From NCBI GenBank assembly GCA_903837825.1, contig CAILVZ010000042.1:25244-89243 (forward strand): DNA of 64,000 bases, read 5' to 3'. This stretch comes from Akkermansiaceae bacterium. Lineage in GTDB: Bacteria > Verrucomicrobiota > Verrucomicrobiia > Verrucomicrobiales > Akkermansiaceae. This document shows positions 45,488-54,510 of this stretch, piece after piece. The notes under the pieces are model-generated. The model did not search any database. It saw only the letters and a program-made list of their open reading frames with translations, and had not been told where the DNA came from. How positions within the stretch are numbered: the first letter of the stretch is position 1; each line of letters opens with the position of its first letter. The position numbers and the translations under genes were made by a program.

Positions 45488-46945
45488 ATGATGTTCGGAA
45501 AGTTTCGTATACTTTCAAGGTCCCTTGACGGGTCATTCTCGTATTTAGTCCAACTTGCCAGAGAGAACCGCGGCTTGCTTCTCGGAGTGGTCGCATCTGG
45601 CGTGTTTTGTCTCATTCTGATCGCCTCAGTGATCCTGCCTGCATGGCGAAACCCCCGTTCGAAGTTTTATGGCTCAGGCCTCGGTTTCCCAGCGGTCATG
45701 CGGAAGCTAGGTAAGCCACTGCCAGCCGATGTCGCCGTCGTAAAACGCGCGCCATTTAGCCGTTGGATTATGGGCGAGGGCACCTATGCGAGCCTGCCAT
45801 TGCTTGCCCCCGTCATCCCGATGGCGACGGTCAAAGAAGTTCTAACAAAACCCGGTGATCGCGTCACCACGGGTCAGGTTCTTGCGCGCCTCGATACAAC
45901 CCTTGCCACTACCAAACTGGAATCGGCAATTCTTGCCATGGAGACGGCCAAGGCCGAACTCGCTCGGGTACGTGTGGGGTCAGCTTATGTACTCGCTCAG
46001 GAACGTCCGGCAATGGAGAAAGTAAATCTAACTGCAGAAGAACAACTCCTTTCTCAAAAAGGGGAAAAAGTCACTAAATTCCGTGAGGCATTTGGCCGTG
46101 GCGCAGTGTCGCGCACAGCCCTCCTCGTGGTTGAGGGAGAATTCACCGAGGCCACCCGCATGATGGAGAAGGCACGATTGCAAGTGGCGATGTCGGAGAA
46201 GGGTGTCGTGGAAAGCATCCAAATTGCAGAAAATGCAGTGAAGGACGCCGAGGAGTTGGTCTCACATCGCCGTCATGAGTTAGATGACTACGACGTGCGA
46301 TCGCCAGGGAATGGCATCGTTGAGCGCATCCTCATCAATGCGGGAGAGTACAATCAAGATGGTGGCAAGCCTGGGTTTGTGATTGCATCGGGTAGTTGGT
46401 TTGAGGCCTATTTTGATCAGGCCGATTTCGGAGATATCCAACAGAATCTAATGGCAGAAGTCCATTTGGAGGCTTTTCCTGGCAAGTCATTCAATGGAAA
46501 AATCAATCTAATCGTCCCAGTCGTATCGTTCAACCAAGGTGGTCCGGAGATCTCACGCCCGCTTCGTCCGCGTGGCAGCGGTGCCGCTGAATGGGCCGCG
46601 ACCTTTCGGACACAGATCCACTTTGAGTCAGATCCAAGTCAGGTCGCGCTTGGGATGACTGGATTCGCGCGGGTGCATATTGAACGCGAGAGCCTCGCGA
46701 TTCCTCGGGGCGCCCTTGTGTCTGTCTCCGCTGGCAGCGGCTTTGTCTACATTGTCGGTCACGATGGCCGATGGGCAACACGCATCGTCGGAGTGGGAAT
46801 GATCGAGGACAACAAAGCAGAGATCCTCTCCGGACTCAGTGAGGGTGACCATGTGATCGTGCGCGGTCACTGGTCGCTCAAGGCAGGTGACGACATCCAT
46901 GTCGACCGAGTTTGGGATTCATTCACCGCTCCGGAGAAATTGTAA
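45488..46945 (+). CDS. HlyD/RND-type periplasmic adaptor protein
   Basis: 485 residues. One N-terminal anchor (LLLGVVASGVFCLILIASVI). Lipoyl-like halves PVIPMATVKEVLTKPGDRVTTGQVLARLDT and YDVRSPGNGIVERILINAGEY flank a long coiled coil (LESAILAMETAKAELARV to MSEKGVVESIQIAENAVKDAEELVSHRR). A beta-barrel follows (FEAYFDQADFGDI). It would dock on a TolC-like channel, supplied by the gene at 40574. No ABC, MFS or RND pump is adjacent. An AAGGA ribosome-binding site precedes the ATG, 4 bases after the upstream stop. Confidence 0.87.
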   Translation: MMFGKFRILSRSLDGSFSYLVQLARENRGLLLGVVASGVFCLILIASVILPAWRNPRSKFYGSGLGFPAVMRKLGKPLPADVAVVKRAPFSRWIMGEGTYASLPLLAPVIPMATVKEVLTKPGDRVTTGQVLARLDTTLATTKLESAILAMETAKAELARVRVGSAYVLAQERPAMEKVNLTAEEQLLSQKGEKVTKFREAFGRGAVSRTALLVVEGEFTEATRMMEKARLQVAMSEKGVVESIQIAENAVKDAEELVSHRRHELDDYDVRSPGNGIVERILINAGEYNQDGGKPGFVIASGSWFEAYFDQADFGDIQQNLMAEVHLEAFPGKSFNGKINLIVPVVSFNQGGPEISRPLRPRGSGAAEWAATFRTQIHFESDPSQVALGMTGFARVHIERESLAIPRGALVSVSAGSGFVYIVGHDGRWATRIVGVGMIEDNKAEILSGLSEGDHVIVRGHWSLKAGDDIHVDRVWDSFTAPEKL

Positions 46946-46948
46946 TCG

Positions 46949-48289
46949 ATGCGAGTGTTTTGCTCCATACTCAGCATATTAGGTGGGCTTGCACTCATGG
47001 CAATTGGCCTACTCAAACCGTGGTATGCTTTTCCATTAGATTTTGATTCTAACCAAACGCTCGTCCTGCGAGATGCGTCCATAACGATTTGGTGGAAGGG
47101 CGGCTGTTTGTTGATCGCTGGAGTCTCGATGAGCTGGGCCAAAATAAAAAATAGCACATTAGGGCTCCGCGGCATCCTTACGGTTGGATTCGCCGTGATG
47201 TTGCCCCTTGCCTTATGGTATCCACAGGCGGTGATAATGCGCGATGTGGCATTGTCAGGAGATGCAGCGTGGCTACAGCAACAATTTGACACACTCACAT
47301 GGCTGGGTGGAGATATTCCTCGGGGTCACTCTGAACGTCCGGTACCCAACGGATTCGGCATATGGGCGCAAGAGCCACCCCACCGGCTCGCGGCATTTCG
47401 TCCGCCATTGTTCGGATCATTTTCGTTAGGCATCGCCGAGGTGCCTGACTTGATCTGGTGGCTTGGGTATAACCCTCCATTCAGCCAGTTTGTCACGCGA
47501 GGATGGATCTTCTTTGTGTTAGGGATTTTGCTCACACTCGTAGGCTGCTTCGGCTGGGACCAATATCATCAGAGGAACGGCCAGCGCCGATCCTTGTTGC
47601 ATCGCACGGCGCTTGCACTAACGGGCTCCGCCGCAATCGTGCTGGCACTCGCGATTTTGCCGGTGATTCTCGGTGGGCGGGCACTGCGGCGCGCGAGGGA
47701 TCTGACTCAGTCATGGCAATCGCAGCCTGCGTTGGAAAGCTTAGATGCTGCGGGAAGATGGATGCCTGCGTTGCGCTTTGACACGGGTGTGGTCCTTCAA
47801 CGTGGTGCGTTGCAACGGCAACTTGGAAATTCCAACCTACCCGCCGCAAGACTCCACGAGGCGTGGCTTCTCTCGGATCAAGGATACAGTGCGCGTGCAA
47901 CGGCAATTATTGATGATCTCTTGGTGCATCCGCAATCTCTCGATTCGAATGAGCGCCGCGAGGCCTTGCGAGCATTGCTTAGGAGCGCGATTGATGAGCT
48001 GAATTCATCTCATCTCGCCGATGCGCGCCGACATCTGGATATTCTGTTAGACCAGCAACCAGTGTGTCTCCAAGGTTGGTTTCACTCACAGCTAGTCGCC
48101 CTTGAGAGTGGGGATCTAGGGGCGAATCGGCAGGCCGCGCAGCGCGTTGAGGCGTTGTCAAAAGCCTATTTACGGATGGAATCCCGAGGAATTGTGGCCG
48201 CAAGCCAATGGATGCTTGCACAGGGAGAGCTACAATCAGGGAATCCCGAATCGACGGTCACCGCACGGCAAAGGGCACAAGGACGATGA
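46949..48289 (+). CDS. Membrane protein with soluble helical C-terminal domain
   Basis: 446 residues. About five helices in the first 260 residues (SILSILGGLALMAIGLL, GCLLIAGVSMSW, ILTVGFAVMLPLALWY, WIFFVLGILLTLVGCFGW, TGSAAIVLALAILPVILGG). The C-terminal 180 residues look like tetratricopeptide-type helix pairs (AARLHEAWLLSDQGYSARATAIIDDLL, LADARRHLDILLDQ). No family recognised. Starts 3 bases after the adaptor gene and overlaps the GT39-like gene by ATGA. A scaffold role in the glycan/export machinery is a guess. Confidence 0.62.
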   Translation: MRVFCSILSILGGLALMAIGLLKPWYAFPLDFDSNQTLVLRDASITIWWKGGCLLIAGVSMSWAKIKNSTLGLRGILTVGFAVMLPLALWYPQAVIMRDVALSGDAAWLQQQFDTLTWLGGDIPRGHSERPVPNGFGIWAQEPPHRLAAFRPPLFGSFSLGIAEVPDLIWWLGYNPPFSQFVTRGWIFFVLGILLTLVGCFGWDQYHQRNGQRRSLLHRTALALTGSAAIVLALAILPVILGGRALRRARDLTQSWQSQPALESLDAAGRWMPALRFDTGVVLQRGALQRQLGNSNLPAARLHEAWLLSDQGYSARATAIIDDLLVHPQSLDSNERREALRALLRSAIDELNSSHLADARRHLDILLDQQPVCLQGWFHSQLVALESGDLGANRQAAQRVEALSKAYLRMESRGIVAASQWMLAQGELQSGNPESTVTARQRAQGR

Positions 48290-51200
48290 CGCATCGAATC
48301 CATATTCGCTATCGGTTTTGGCCAGCCATCTGGGTGGGTCTGGCAGTTGCGTTGGCTGCTCTTCTAGCAGGTGAATGGTGGCAGGGATCCGATCCACCGC
48401 TGCGGAATGCCAAGTGGCCTGCCAATGCGCGCTGGATTCGTACTGACGATGATCTACAATCGACGGCTTGCTTCCGACATGATTTCGAACTGACTGAATC
48501 TAGCAGTCATGCATGGGTGAGGGTCGCGGCACAAGGTGGCTTTGAGCTCACGGTAAATGGCGATCCGGTGGGTGGATGGACATTTTGGCGTCCGACCCGA
48601 CCATTTCAAAATGGCCTTACCGCATCAGGGCAGCGGATTTCAAACTCCGATCCGGCAGTGGCATTGAATTTTCCGCGAGAATATCAATGGGAGAGCCATG
48701 CCAATGCAAAGACCCCAGTCTTTTTTGACATACGCCCCTATCTTCGAGTTGGCCGTAATGCAATCTGCATCGAGACCGAAGCTCGCAGGCCAATGCCGGC
48801 AATCATACTCGCTGGGGAGATTCATCTCGTGAGTGGGAAGATCGTGCCTCTGGCGACCAACCTCGCATGGCTCGCAGAACCCGTGCCCATCGGCTGCACC
48901 CAAGAGGAGTGGGTGCGCCCAGAGGCTTGGATGAGCGGATGGCGCACCGCTAAGGAATGGAACCGTGGCCCGCGAATGGGTGCGCAGATCGTACCCATGG
49001 GCACATTTGAAGAACCTTTTGCTGGTAAATGGATCGGACTTTCACCACGGGCAGAGCAATGCGCTGGTTTTGAGGACCTCGTGCTGCGATGGCATCAAGA
49101 GACGTTTCCCTACGATGCCTTTCTGCGAGTCGGTTCTTCAACTCCTTACGCGATTTTTCTCAACGGGCATGCGGTGAGCTCCTCTGGACGTGCTAGGAAT
49201 CGAATGAATGACGGTGGCTGGCTTGTCACTTGGGATGCACGCCGCCCATTAGCAACATTGCCAGTTCTGTTAGATCCTGATGAGACGGATGATCCATTTG
49301 CAGGACATCGGTTTGAGTCACCACGCCACGGTAATCCGACGGCCAATGATTTTAAGCGCCATGAGAACAGCTTGAATCGCACAAAGGATAAGCCGAGGGC
49401 AACAGGGGCAAGTGATTCATCCGCTGAAACTGAAGTAATGGGCAGAACGCCAGATCCCTACGGATATGATGAAGAGGCCAATCTAACACCACCTTTGGAG
49501 GTCGCAAGAAGTCGGAATCAAGAGTCATTTCTGGGTTACGGAATCACTGGGCTCATTCTGCGCGGAGAGAATGAGCTTCGCATCCGCTTGGTCCCAGAGC
49601 CAGATACCGGCTACCATCGAAACGAGACAAGAAGGGTCGCTGCTGACCTCGCTGTTAGTAAAATTGTTGGGTCCAAGACAGTGTTTGCGACCGGCGCGAC
49701 GGCGTGGCGAGTCGAGGATGATCAGCATGTATCGAGTGCCTGTGCCATCGACGCGGGAGGGAATTCTAACAAACTTCCACCATTGATTTTTGTTGGCCAT
49801 GGTTGGCCGAGTCAGCCATGGAAATTGCTCGCAGCATGCATCGGATTCGCAGTCGGACTGATCATGGTACACCTTCGTGTTCCTGGCCGATGGGTCGTCC
49901 ATTGCACGTGGTTTTGTGGCTCGGTGCTGGCGGCATTCGCACTGCGTGCCTCATTTCTTGAGCGTTCTGAATCACTTTGGGTCCGCAGCGACCACTGGAC
50001 AGGCTGGGTGCTTGGTGGAGCGTGCCTTGTGGCAGCCGCAGCCCCCGTGAGCCTTCGGCAAATCGTAAAAGTCCGCAGTCACGGAGGTGGCAAGCGGATG
50101 CTGGTGCTGATCGTCCTGCTGACCATCACCTTCTTTGTTAGAGCATGGCAGGTCGATGCCCAACCGATCGATGATGACGAATTCGCATCGATCCAAGGGA
50201 CCTTTGGAATTGTGCACACCTGGGTGCCTGTGATTGGCAAGGGCATTTGGTACACTCGCAGCCCGCTCTATCACTATGCCGCAGCGGCTGCTGCTTGGAT
50301 CGGGGGAACCAATCTCTGGACTCTTCGTTTGTTCTCTGTCTTCACCGCAGTGGCAACCGGCGCAACTCTCTGGGCTCTTGCCCGCTCCTGTTTTCGTAAC
50401 CACTGGATCTCGGTGGGGGCCCTCGCATTGTTTGGATTGCACCCCTATCTTATTTTCACGGCACACATTGCAAGATTCTATCAACAGCAGCAATTGCTGG
50501 TGATTCTCACCTACCTTTGTTTTATCCGCGGATTCGTTCAAACGGGTGGTCCACGTTGGATCGTCGCAACGGTGTTTGTCTTTGGTGCCGCCCTACTCAG
50601 CCAAGAAATCAGTATTAGCCTAGCACCAGGTTTATTCATAACCTATCTGCTATTTGGTCGCGATTTGCCCTGGCGGTGGGAAGTGAAGGCCGGATTGGCG
50701 GGGATCATCGTTGCGGCTCTGTTCGTCATTGATATCGCCGCGTTCCAAATGAAATGCCTCACATGGACCGCAGGGGTGTCGCCGAATGTTGAGGCTACCA
50801 TTGCTCCTAACTTTTGGGAGCTTGGAAATCTAACAGCGATGTTTATTGGTTACTCGCGCCTTCACTTGCTTGCCAGTGCATTTTTGCCATTCAGTCTACT
50901 TGCCGCAGTTCGGCGTGGCGATCGGGCCGTCCTAGCTCTTCATTCGTTGCTCTTTACAGGAATCCTTTCCATCAACTTGTTGATCACCTCGGTGAGTTTT
51001 CGCTATCAATTCGCACTCATTCCATTGTGGATTTTGCTGTGTGTGCACGGAATCCATGAAGGGTCACGGGTGGTTGCACTTACGCTGAAATCATCGGGCG
51101 CCCTACGGCGAACGGCGCCAGCACTTGCTGCGGTAGCGGGCATCGCGGTGATTTGCAGTTGGAGTCCGTGGCGGATTTTAGGATCATACCATGAGACGCT

Positions 51201-51654
51201 GTTGGGTGACCCCAACACACCTTTGCGCTACGTCCATGCGAGCCTGCGGCCTAACGACAAGGTGATGATCACGGAGCCACATCCCCATGCGGCTCGGATG
51301 GAATTGGGCAAGGTGGATTACGACCTAGCGCTACCGATTCTCTATGACTTTGCCTACTGGGATGATGGCGTCTTACGTGACCGGAATGGTGACGCGAAGG
51401 TGATCAACCGATTGGCTCAGCTTCAGGATCTCTTTTCGGCGGACGAGCGGATCTGGATCGTCATTAATCGGGAGAAGCTTCGGTCCCGCACCCGCAACCT
51501 GCGGTGGGAATATCCTGGCGCACGGGAGGAATATTTTATCCGCCGGAACTGCCAGCTCGTATTCCGCAGTTATTTATGGCACGTTTATCTTTGGGATCGC
51601 AACGCCCAGCGCTACCACGCCTTTCGGAGTGAGCCCGACGAGTGGTCCGAGTGA
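48286..51654 (+). CDS. GT39-like membrane glycosyltransferase with large extracytoplasmic N-terminal region
   Basis: About 1122 residues from ATG 48286. First an anchor (FWPAIWVGLAVALAALLAG), then about 480 residues of soluble beta-rich sequence with two jelly-roll-like, glycosidase-associated patterns (WVRVAAQGGFELTVNGDPVGGW and DAFLRVGSSTPYAIFLNGHAV). After two further helices comes a GT39/PMT-like core with the acidic QPIDDDEFASIQ loop, RSPLYHYAAAAAAWIGG, and about ten helices. A soluble C-terminal part closes the protein. GT39 enzymes use polyprenyl-phosphate sugars, which the GT2 gene could make. The combination is unusual. Confidence 0.72.
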   Translation: MTHRIHIRYRFWPAIWVGLAVALAALLAGEWWQGSDPPLRNAKWPANARWIRTDDDLQSTACFRHDFELTESSSHAWVRVAAQGGFELTVNGDPVGGWTFWRPTRPFQNGLTASGQRISNSDPAVALNFPREYQWESHANAKTPVFFDIRPYLRVGRNAICIETEARRPMPAIILAGEIHLVSGKIVPLATNLAWLAEPVPIGCTQEEWVRPEAWMSGWRTAKEWNRGPRMGAQIVPMGTFEEPFAGKWIGLSPRAEQCAGFEDLVLRWHQETFPYDAFLRVGSSTPYAIFLNGHAVSSSGRARNRMNDGGWLVTWDARRPLATLPVLLDPDETDDPFAGHRFESPRHGNPTANDFKRHENSLNRTKDKPRATGASDSSAETEVMGRTPDPYGYDEEANLTPPLEVARSRNQESFLGYGITGLILRGENELRIRLVPEPDTGYHRNETRRVAADLAVSKIVGSKTVFATGATAWRVEDDQHVSSACAIDAGGNSNKLPPLIFVGHGWPSQPWKLLAACIGFAVGLIMVHLRVPGRWVVHCTWFCGSVLAAFALRASFLERSESLWVRSDHWTGWVLGGACLVAAAAPVSLRQIVKVRSHGGGKRMLVLIVLLTITFFVRAWQVDAQPIDDDEFASIQGTFGIVHTWVPVIGKGIWYTRSPLYHYAAAAAAWIGGTNLWTLRLFSVFTAVATGATLWALARSCFRNHWISVGALALFGLHPYLIFTAHIARFYQQQQLLVILTYLCFIRGFVQTGGPRWIVATVFVFGAALLSQEISISLAPGLFITYLLFGRDLPWRWEVKAGLAGIIVAALFVIDIAAFQMKCLTWTAGVSPNVEATIAPNFWELGNLTAMFIGYSRLHLLASAFLPFSLLAAVRRGDRAVLALHSLLFTGILSINLLITSVSFRYQFALIPLWILLCVHGIHEGSRVVALTLKSSGALRRTAPALAAVAGIAVICSWSPWRILGSYHETLLGDPNTPLRYVHASLRPNDKVMITEPHPHAARMELGKVDYDLALPILYDFAYWDDGVLRDRNGDAKVINRLAQLQDLFSADERIWIVINREKLRSRTRNLRWEYPGAREEYFIRRNCQLVFRSYLWHVYLWDRNAQRYHAFRSEPDEWSE

Positions 51655-51655
51655 T

Positions 51656-51802
51656 TCAATGCTTATGAATCGGGTTTTGGACGCGGTAGCCTTCCTTGTG
51701 AGCAATGTAGCCAGCGGTGGCACCTGCAGCGAGAGGAAGGCAGGAGGAAAGAAGCGAAATTCCAAGTGCGACTGACAAAAGTTTGACGATTGAAGTTTTC
51801 AT
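51656..51802 (-). CDS. Small lipoprotein
   Basis: 48 residues, MKTSIVKLLSVALGISLLSS then CLPLAAGATAGYIAHKEGYR. A signal peptide ends in a lipobox LSSC, giving a mature lipoprotein of 28 residues with a glycine-rich helix and basic tail. Similar small osmotic-inducible-type lipoproteins are widespread in Verrucomicrobia-like genomes. The ATG at 51802 is chosen; the track's 51928 start overlaps mutS. Its stop is 1 base from the GT39 stop, convergent. Confidence 0.65.
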   Translation of the reverse strand: MKTSIVKLLSVALGISLLSSCLPLAAGATAGYIAHKEGYRVQNPIHKH

Positions 51803-51924
51803 AGCAGGTAGGGGTTCGCTACAATCTTTACCTGTTAGATTCGCAATGCAAATTGTTAGTGTTAAAATCAATTTTGCTTTGACGCCCTTAAAGATAAGCG
51901 ATTCAAGGGAATCGTGAGGTTCCC

Positions 51925-54420
51925 TCAAAAATCCGCGAAGAGGTCCAATTGGGGCGGGTTGGGCTTTGGGAATGCGTCTTGCACGGTATTTTTTGCCTTA
52001 GGCCCTTGGGATTTGGCCTCGGGCTTCACCGAGTGAAGCTCAAGGTGCGAGAGGATCGACTTGGCGCGTTCGACCACCGGCTTGGGCAATCCCGCGAGTC
52101 GTGCAACTTGGATTCCGTAGGATTTGTCGGCGGCACCTGGGAGGATCTTATGGAGGAAAATGATTTCCTCGTTCCACTCGCGAACCGCAACATTGTAATT
52201 GGCGACTGCTTGTTTGGTGTTAGAAAGATCGGTGAGCTCGTGATAGTGCGTTGCAAAAAGCGTCCGACAGCCGATTTCGTCATGAAGGTGCTCGGCGACC
52301 GCCCACGCAATGGAGAGGCCGTCGAATGTGGCCGTGCCACGGCCAATCTCATCGAGGATCACGAGTGAGCGGTCGGTGGCATGATTGAGAATGAGGGCAG
52401 TTTCGCTCATTTCGACCATGAACGTCGATTGGCCACGCGAGAGGTCGTCTGATGCACCAACGCGACAAAAAATGCGATCCACGAGGCCGATCGTCGCCGA
52501 CTCAGCCGGGACATAGGCGCCGATTTGAGCCATGACCGCAATCAGTGCGATCTGGCGGATGTAGGTCGATTTGCCCGCCATGTTAGGACCTGTTAGAATC
52601 TGGAGGCGGGCGGTTTCTGGATCAAGCGCGGTGTCATTCGGCACGAATTTGACATCGGTGAGCGTTTGTTCGAGCACCGGATGGCGGCCATTGGTGACAA
52701 AAAATCCATTCGAGTGGTCAAGGGTTGGCCTGCAGTGACGGTGATATTGAGCGACCTCAGAGAGTGCGCAAAGGACATCAATTTCAGCGATTGCGGCAGC
52801 CGTTTCTTGGAGTTTCGGGAGGTGGCTGACGACGCGACTGCGAAGTTCGAGAAAGAGCTCGTTCTCTAACTGCTTCGAGCGTTCCTCCGCACCGAGCACC
52901 TTGTTTTCCATTTCCTTGAGTGCAGGAGTGATGTAGCGCTCCGCATTCGAAAGGGTCTGCTTGCGCGTATAGTCATCAGGAACCTTGGCGAGGTGGCTAG
53001 TCGTAATTTCGATGAAATACCCGAAAACATTGTTGAATTTGATCTTCAGCGAATCGATTCCAGTCCGCTTGCGTTCATCTTCTTGGAGGCGGGCGATCCA
53101 GTCTTTGCCGCCGCGTGAGGCATTGCGCAGTTCGTCCAATTCAGGGGACCAACCATCACGGATCACCCCACCATCCCGAAGGTGCGCGGGCGGCTCATCG
53201 GTTAGAGCAAGCGCGAGTGTCTGCGTGAGCTCGTGAAACTCATGGAGACGCGGAAGGATGGTCGAATGAAGTCTGCCGCTTGAGGTGGGTGAAAGACTTG
53301 TTAGGTCCTCTTTGAGTGGAGGGATGTGAGTGAGTGACAGCGACAACGACTGCAGGTCGCGGGCATTTCCTGAGCCTTGAGAAAGCCGTGAAGTGGTGCG
53401 CTCAATATCACGAATGCCCTTGAGAGCGTCGCGACATTTCGAGAGCAGGAAAGGTTCTGCTAGAAATGATGAAATCGCATCCTGCCGAGCGGTGAGTGAG
53501 GCAAGATCCCGTAGCGGGTGAAGGATCCAGTCGCGGAGAAGACGGGCACCCATCGGCGTGGTGGTGCGGTCGAGCACGCCTAACAGCGTGTGGGTTTTGC
53601 CGGCACGCGAGTCGACGAGGTCGAGGTTGCGCTGGGATGCGGCATCGATGAGGACGTGGTCTGCACTCTCACGAACATGAGGTGGGTGCAAATGCGCGCA
53701 CGGTCTGCGAAGCTGGTGAATGAGATAGTGGAGGATCGCCCCACCCGCGCCACTGGCGGCGGGGAGGTTTGCGCAGCCGAATCCATCGAGTGAGTGGACG
53801 TTGAAGTGGTCCTTGAGGAGCTGATTCGCATGTTCGGCGAGGAACGTGTAGCCCTCGTAAACCAGCCCGTTGCTAAATTTGGCAAACTCCGCCGATTGGT
53901 GGTCGGGGATCAACATCTCCGATGGAGCGATGCGGGCGATCTCGTCCTCTAGCTGGCCAATTTCGGCAAACTCCGCGATCGTGAACTCCCCCGTCGTGTG
54001 GTCAACGCAGGCCAAGCCCAACGACTTTCCGCTTCGGCAGATCGCTGCTAGATAGTTCGGTCGTTGATCGTCGAGCAAGGCAGCATCGTCAATCGAGCCG
54101 GGTGTGAGGATGCGGGCGATTTCACGCGAAACCAATTTTCCAGCGACGGGCTCAGATGTTTGCTCGGCGATGGCAACGCGCTTTCCGGCCTTCAAAAGCC
54201 GAGCGATGTACGCTTGTGCCGAATGAAACGGCACTCCACACATGGGCGTGCCACCACGCTTGGTGAGGGCGACGTTCATGATCGGCGAGGCAGCCTTGGC
54301 GTCCTCAAAAAACATTTCGTAAAAATCGCCGAGCCGATAAAACAAAATGATATCGGCGGGTAGCGAACGCCGCATGGCCTGGTATTGGGCCATCATTGGA
54401 GTCAGCGCGGGTTCGGACAT
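51925..54420 (-). CDS. mutS: DNA mismatch repair protein MutS
   Basis: 831 residues, full length. N-terminal mismatch-binding motif FYRLGDFYEMFFEDA (the Phe-x-Glu of domain I reads FYEMF). ATPase domain: ILTGPNMAGKSTYIRQIALI (Walker A), LVILDEIGRGTATFDGLSIAWA (Walker B and signature) and LFATHYHELTDL. The C-terminus has a helix-turn-helix and a short tail (PKPNPPQLDLFADF) carrying a likely beta-clamp-binding QLDLF motif. The ATG at 54420 (MSEPALTPMMAQYQAMR) matches family starts. Confidence 0.97.
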   Translation of the reverse strand: MSEPALTPMMAQYQAMRRSLPADIILFYRLGDFYEMFFEDAKAASPIMNVALTKRGGTPMCGVPFHSAQAYIARLLKAGKRVAIAEQTSEPVAGKLVSREIARILTPGSIDDAALLDDQRPNYLAAICRSGKSLGLACVDHTTGEFTIAEFAEIGQLEDEIARIAPSEMLIPDHQSAEFAKFSNGLVYEGYTFLAEHANQLLKDHFNVHSLDGFGCANLPAASGAGGAILHYLIHQLRRPCAHLHPPHVRESADHVLIDAASQRNLDLVDSRAGKTHTLLGVLDRTTTPMGARLLRDWILHPLRDLASLTARQDAISSFLAEPFLLSKCRDALKGIRDIERTTSRLSQGSGNARDLQSLSLSLTHIPPLKEDLTSLSPTSSGRLHSTILPRLHEFHELTQTLALALTDEPPAHLRDGGVIRDGWSPELDELRNASRGGKDWIARLQEDERKRTGIDSLKIKFNNVFGYFIEITTSHLAKVPDDYTRKQTLSNAERYITPALKEMENKVLGAEERSKQLENELFLELRSRVVSHLPKLQETAAAIAEIDVLCALSEVAQYHRHCRPTLDHSNGFFVTNGRHPVLEQTLTDVKFVPNDTALDPETARLQILTGPNMAGKSTYIRQIALIAVMAQIGAYVPAESATIGLVDRIFCRVGASDDLSRGQSTFMVEMSETALILNHATDRSLVILDEIGRGTATFDGLSIAWAVAEHLHDEIGCRTLFATHYHELTDLSNTKQAVANYNVAVREWNEEIIFLHKILPGAADKSYGIQVARLAGLPKPVVERAKSILSHLELHSVKPEAKSQGPKAKNTVQDAFPKPNPPQLDLFADF

Positions 54421-54510
54421 GGCTGGAGCCTGATGAATCGCCTCAGAATAATCAAGAAGCGAGGCACGTCCTTCCTGCTCCAATTCCTACCGCGCCACGC
54501 CGAAGCCGGA

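Noticed and set aside
51653-51677. Intrinsic terminator after the GT39-like gene
   Set aside because: GATTCA/TGAATC can pair, but the stem is only 6 bp and AT-rich, and it overlaps the end of the convergent lipoprotein gene.
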